From the NCBI GenBank assembly GCA_023445705.1, contig JAEXKM010000012.1:1-6152 (forward strand): 6,152 nucleotides of DNA. The letters run 5' to 3'. The notes under the pieces were generated by a model, which was given only the letters and a program-made list of their open reading frames with translations, did no database searches and was not told where the DNA came from. This document shows positions 5,241-6,152 of this stretch, in pieces. Both the position numbers and the translations under genes were made by a program. How positions within the stretch are numbered: the first letter of the stretch is position 1; each line of letters begins with the position of its first letter. This stretch comes from Pseudomonadota bacterium (GTDB taxonomy: Bacteria > Pseudomonadota > Alphaproteobacteria > Caulobacterales > Caulobacteraceae).

Positions 5241-6152
5241 ATGATCGTGAAATGGCACGCGGTGGCGGTCGTGGCTGCGGCACTTTTGGCCTCCGCCTGC
5301 GCAAGCGCTTTGCCGCCGACGGTGCCGAAGGGCTTCGAGAACGAAGCGCGCTACCGTAAGCAGCGCTGTGACGAGCTGGGCCGCGAACTCGCACCCTCCC
5401 GCGCTGGTGGCGTAGCGCTCGGGCCGTTCGGCGTCAGTTTCTCCAACCAAAATCCTGGTGATGCTCGGGACCAGTACCTGGTCGCACTGGTCGACCTTCT
5501 AAAGGCATGCCGGCAGTACGCCGCGTTCGAGATCGATCGAGGTCAGTACGCGGATGCAGAGTCGCGGATGTCCAGGGTCTATACTCAAACCCTCGACGCG
5601 GCGGAGGTCGAAGAGGCGCAACGCAAGCTCGCGGAGGCCCTTGTGACGGCTGAACAAGCCCGCAAGGCCGACGCAGCCGAAACCGACCGCCGTTTGGAGC
5701 GCCTTCTCAATCGTGCGCCCGAGGCGCCATCCGATTTCGGCGACATACTTGCCCGTATCGACCAGTTGGATGAACGCATGCAGCGCGAGATCACCGCGCT
5801 TCGCGCTTCGCTTCCGAATGAACCTCCAGCAGCCCCGCATGCAGGCGCTCCACCGATTACCGAATGGAGGGTGCGCTTCAGCTCGGACGATGACCCAGCC
5901 GATCCGGCGGATCTGGAGCGGCAGCTTCTCGAGATTCAGCAGACCCTGGCGAGCTACCGTAGCTATGAGGTCGAGGTGCGTGGTTATGCGGACGCGACCG
6001 GGTCGCGAGCGACCAATTACAGAACGAGCAAAGACCGTGCAGACTATGTCTACTACCGGCTGATCGGGCTGGGCGCGGTGCCACTCTATGCATTTGGAAT
6101 GGGCCCCACCAACAGGTTCGGCACGGGTCGTGAAAACAGGATTGTCCAAATC
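5241..6152 (+). CDS. Putative lipoprotein with coiled coil and OmpA-like C-terminal domain, cut by window edge
   Basis: I translated 304 residues with no stop before the right edge. The N-terminus is a short signal (MIVKWHAVAVVAAALLASAC) whose ASAC is an imperfect lipobox, with Cys20 the probable lipidated residue. Residues about 115-190 are rich in Ala, Glu, Arg, Lys and Gln and look like an interrupted coiled coil, followed by a Pro/Ala linker (192-206). From about 241 the sequence matches the OmpA family: VEVRGYADATGS, then N259, TSKDRADYVYYRL, and near the end FGMGPTNRF and ENRIVQI. Asp251 and Arg266 are 15 residues apart, the spacing of the Asp and Arg that hold diaminopimelate in OmpA-like domains, so binding to peptidoglycan is predicted. 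The ATG is 7 bases after the previous stop, so the two genes are probably cotranscribed; the only upstream purine run (AAGGG, 5223-5227) is rather far, at 13 bases. Only the end of the OmpA domain is missing. Confidence 0.85.
   Translation, partial: MIVKWHAVAVVAAALLASACASALPPTVPKGFENEARYRKQRCDELGRELAPSRAGGVALGPFGVSFSNQNPGDARDQYLVALVDLLKACRQYAAFEIDRGQYADAESRMSRVYTQTLDAAEVEEAQRKLAEALVTAEQARKADAAETDRRLERLLNRAPEAPSDFGDILARIDQLDERMQREITALRASLPNEPPAAPHAGAPPITEWRVRFSSDDDPADPADLERQLLEIQQTLASYRSYEVEVRGYADATGSRATNYRTSKDRADYVYYRLIGLGAVPLYAFGMGPTNRFGTGRENRIVQI

Noticed and set aside
5499..6149. 216-residue open frame on the minus strand
   Set aside because: It is antisense to the OmpA-like lipoprotein gene, whose family motifs are recognisable. 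The antisense product has no family features.
1..6152. tRNA, rRNA, CRISPR array, insertion sequence or attachment site
   Set aside because: No regularly spaced repeats, transposase motifs, terminal inverted repeats or cloverleaf-like sequences were seen by eye on either strand.

Overview
The window is high-GC DNA with compact gene spacing, GTG starts and gene content typical of an alphaproteobacterium. A Caulobacterales- or Rhizobiales-type host is my inference and is not proven by the sequence. The left end carries a conjugation gene of the Trb type, so the window probably lies inside or at the edge of an integrative conjugative element or plasmid transfer region.

Layout: (1) 1-928, minus strand: trbB, the VirB11-like ATPase of a P-type type IV secretion system. 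It has a GTG start behind a GGAG ribosome binding site and its C-terminus runs off the left edge. (2) 929-1148: a non-coding gap with two short inverted repeats. (3) 1149-4156, minus strand: a two-gene operon. The first gene (3125-4156) encodes a Tat-exported protein that looks like an NlpC/P60- or CHAP-type cysteine peptidase. It is joined through a one-base TGATG stop/start overlap to a large exported caspase-like peptidase (1149-3125) with an intact His/Cys dyad and an unusual C-terminal half that looks like two copies of one module. (4) 4157-4339: a divergent promoter region with a perfect 14-bp palindrome. (5) 4340-6152, plus strand: a Sec-exported protein of unknown function, followed 7 bases later by a putative lipoprotein with a coiled coil and an OmpA-like peptidoglycan-binding domain that reaches the right edge.

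The most interesting point is the combination. All four genes right of trbB encode proteins with export signals, two of them look like cysteine peptidases, and one looks anchored to the outer membrane and cell wall. They are arranged as two divergent pairs around a shared control region, next to conjugation genes. This suggests a periplasmic or cell-envelope caspase module carried by a mobile element. What it acts on, and whether it serves defence, toxicity, envelope remodelling or mating, cannot be read from the sequence.
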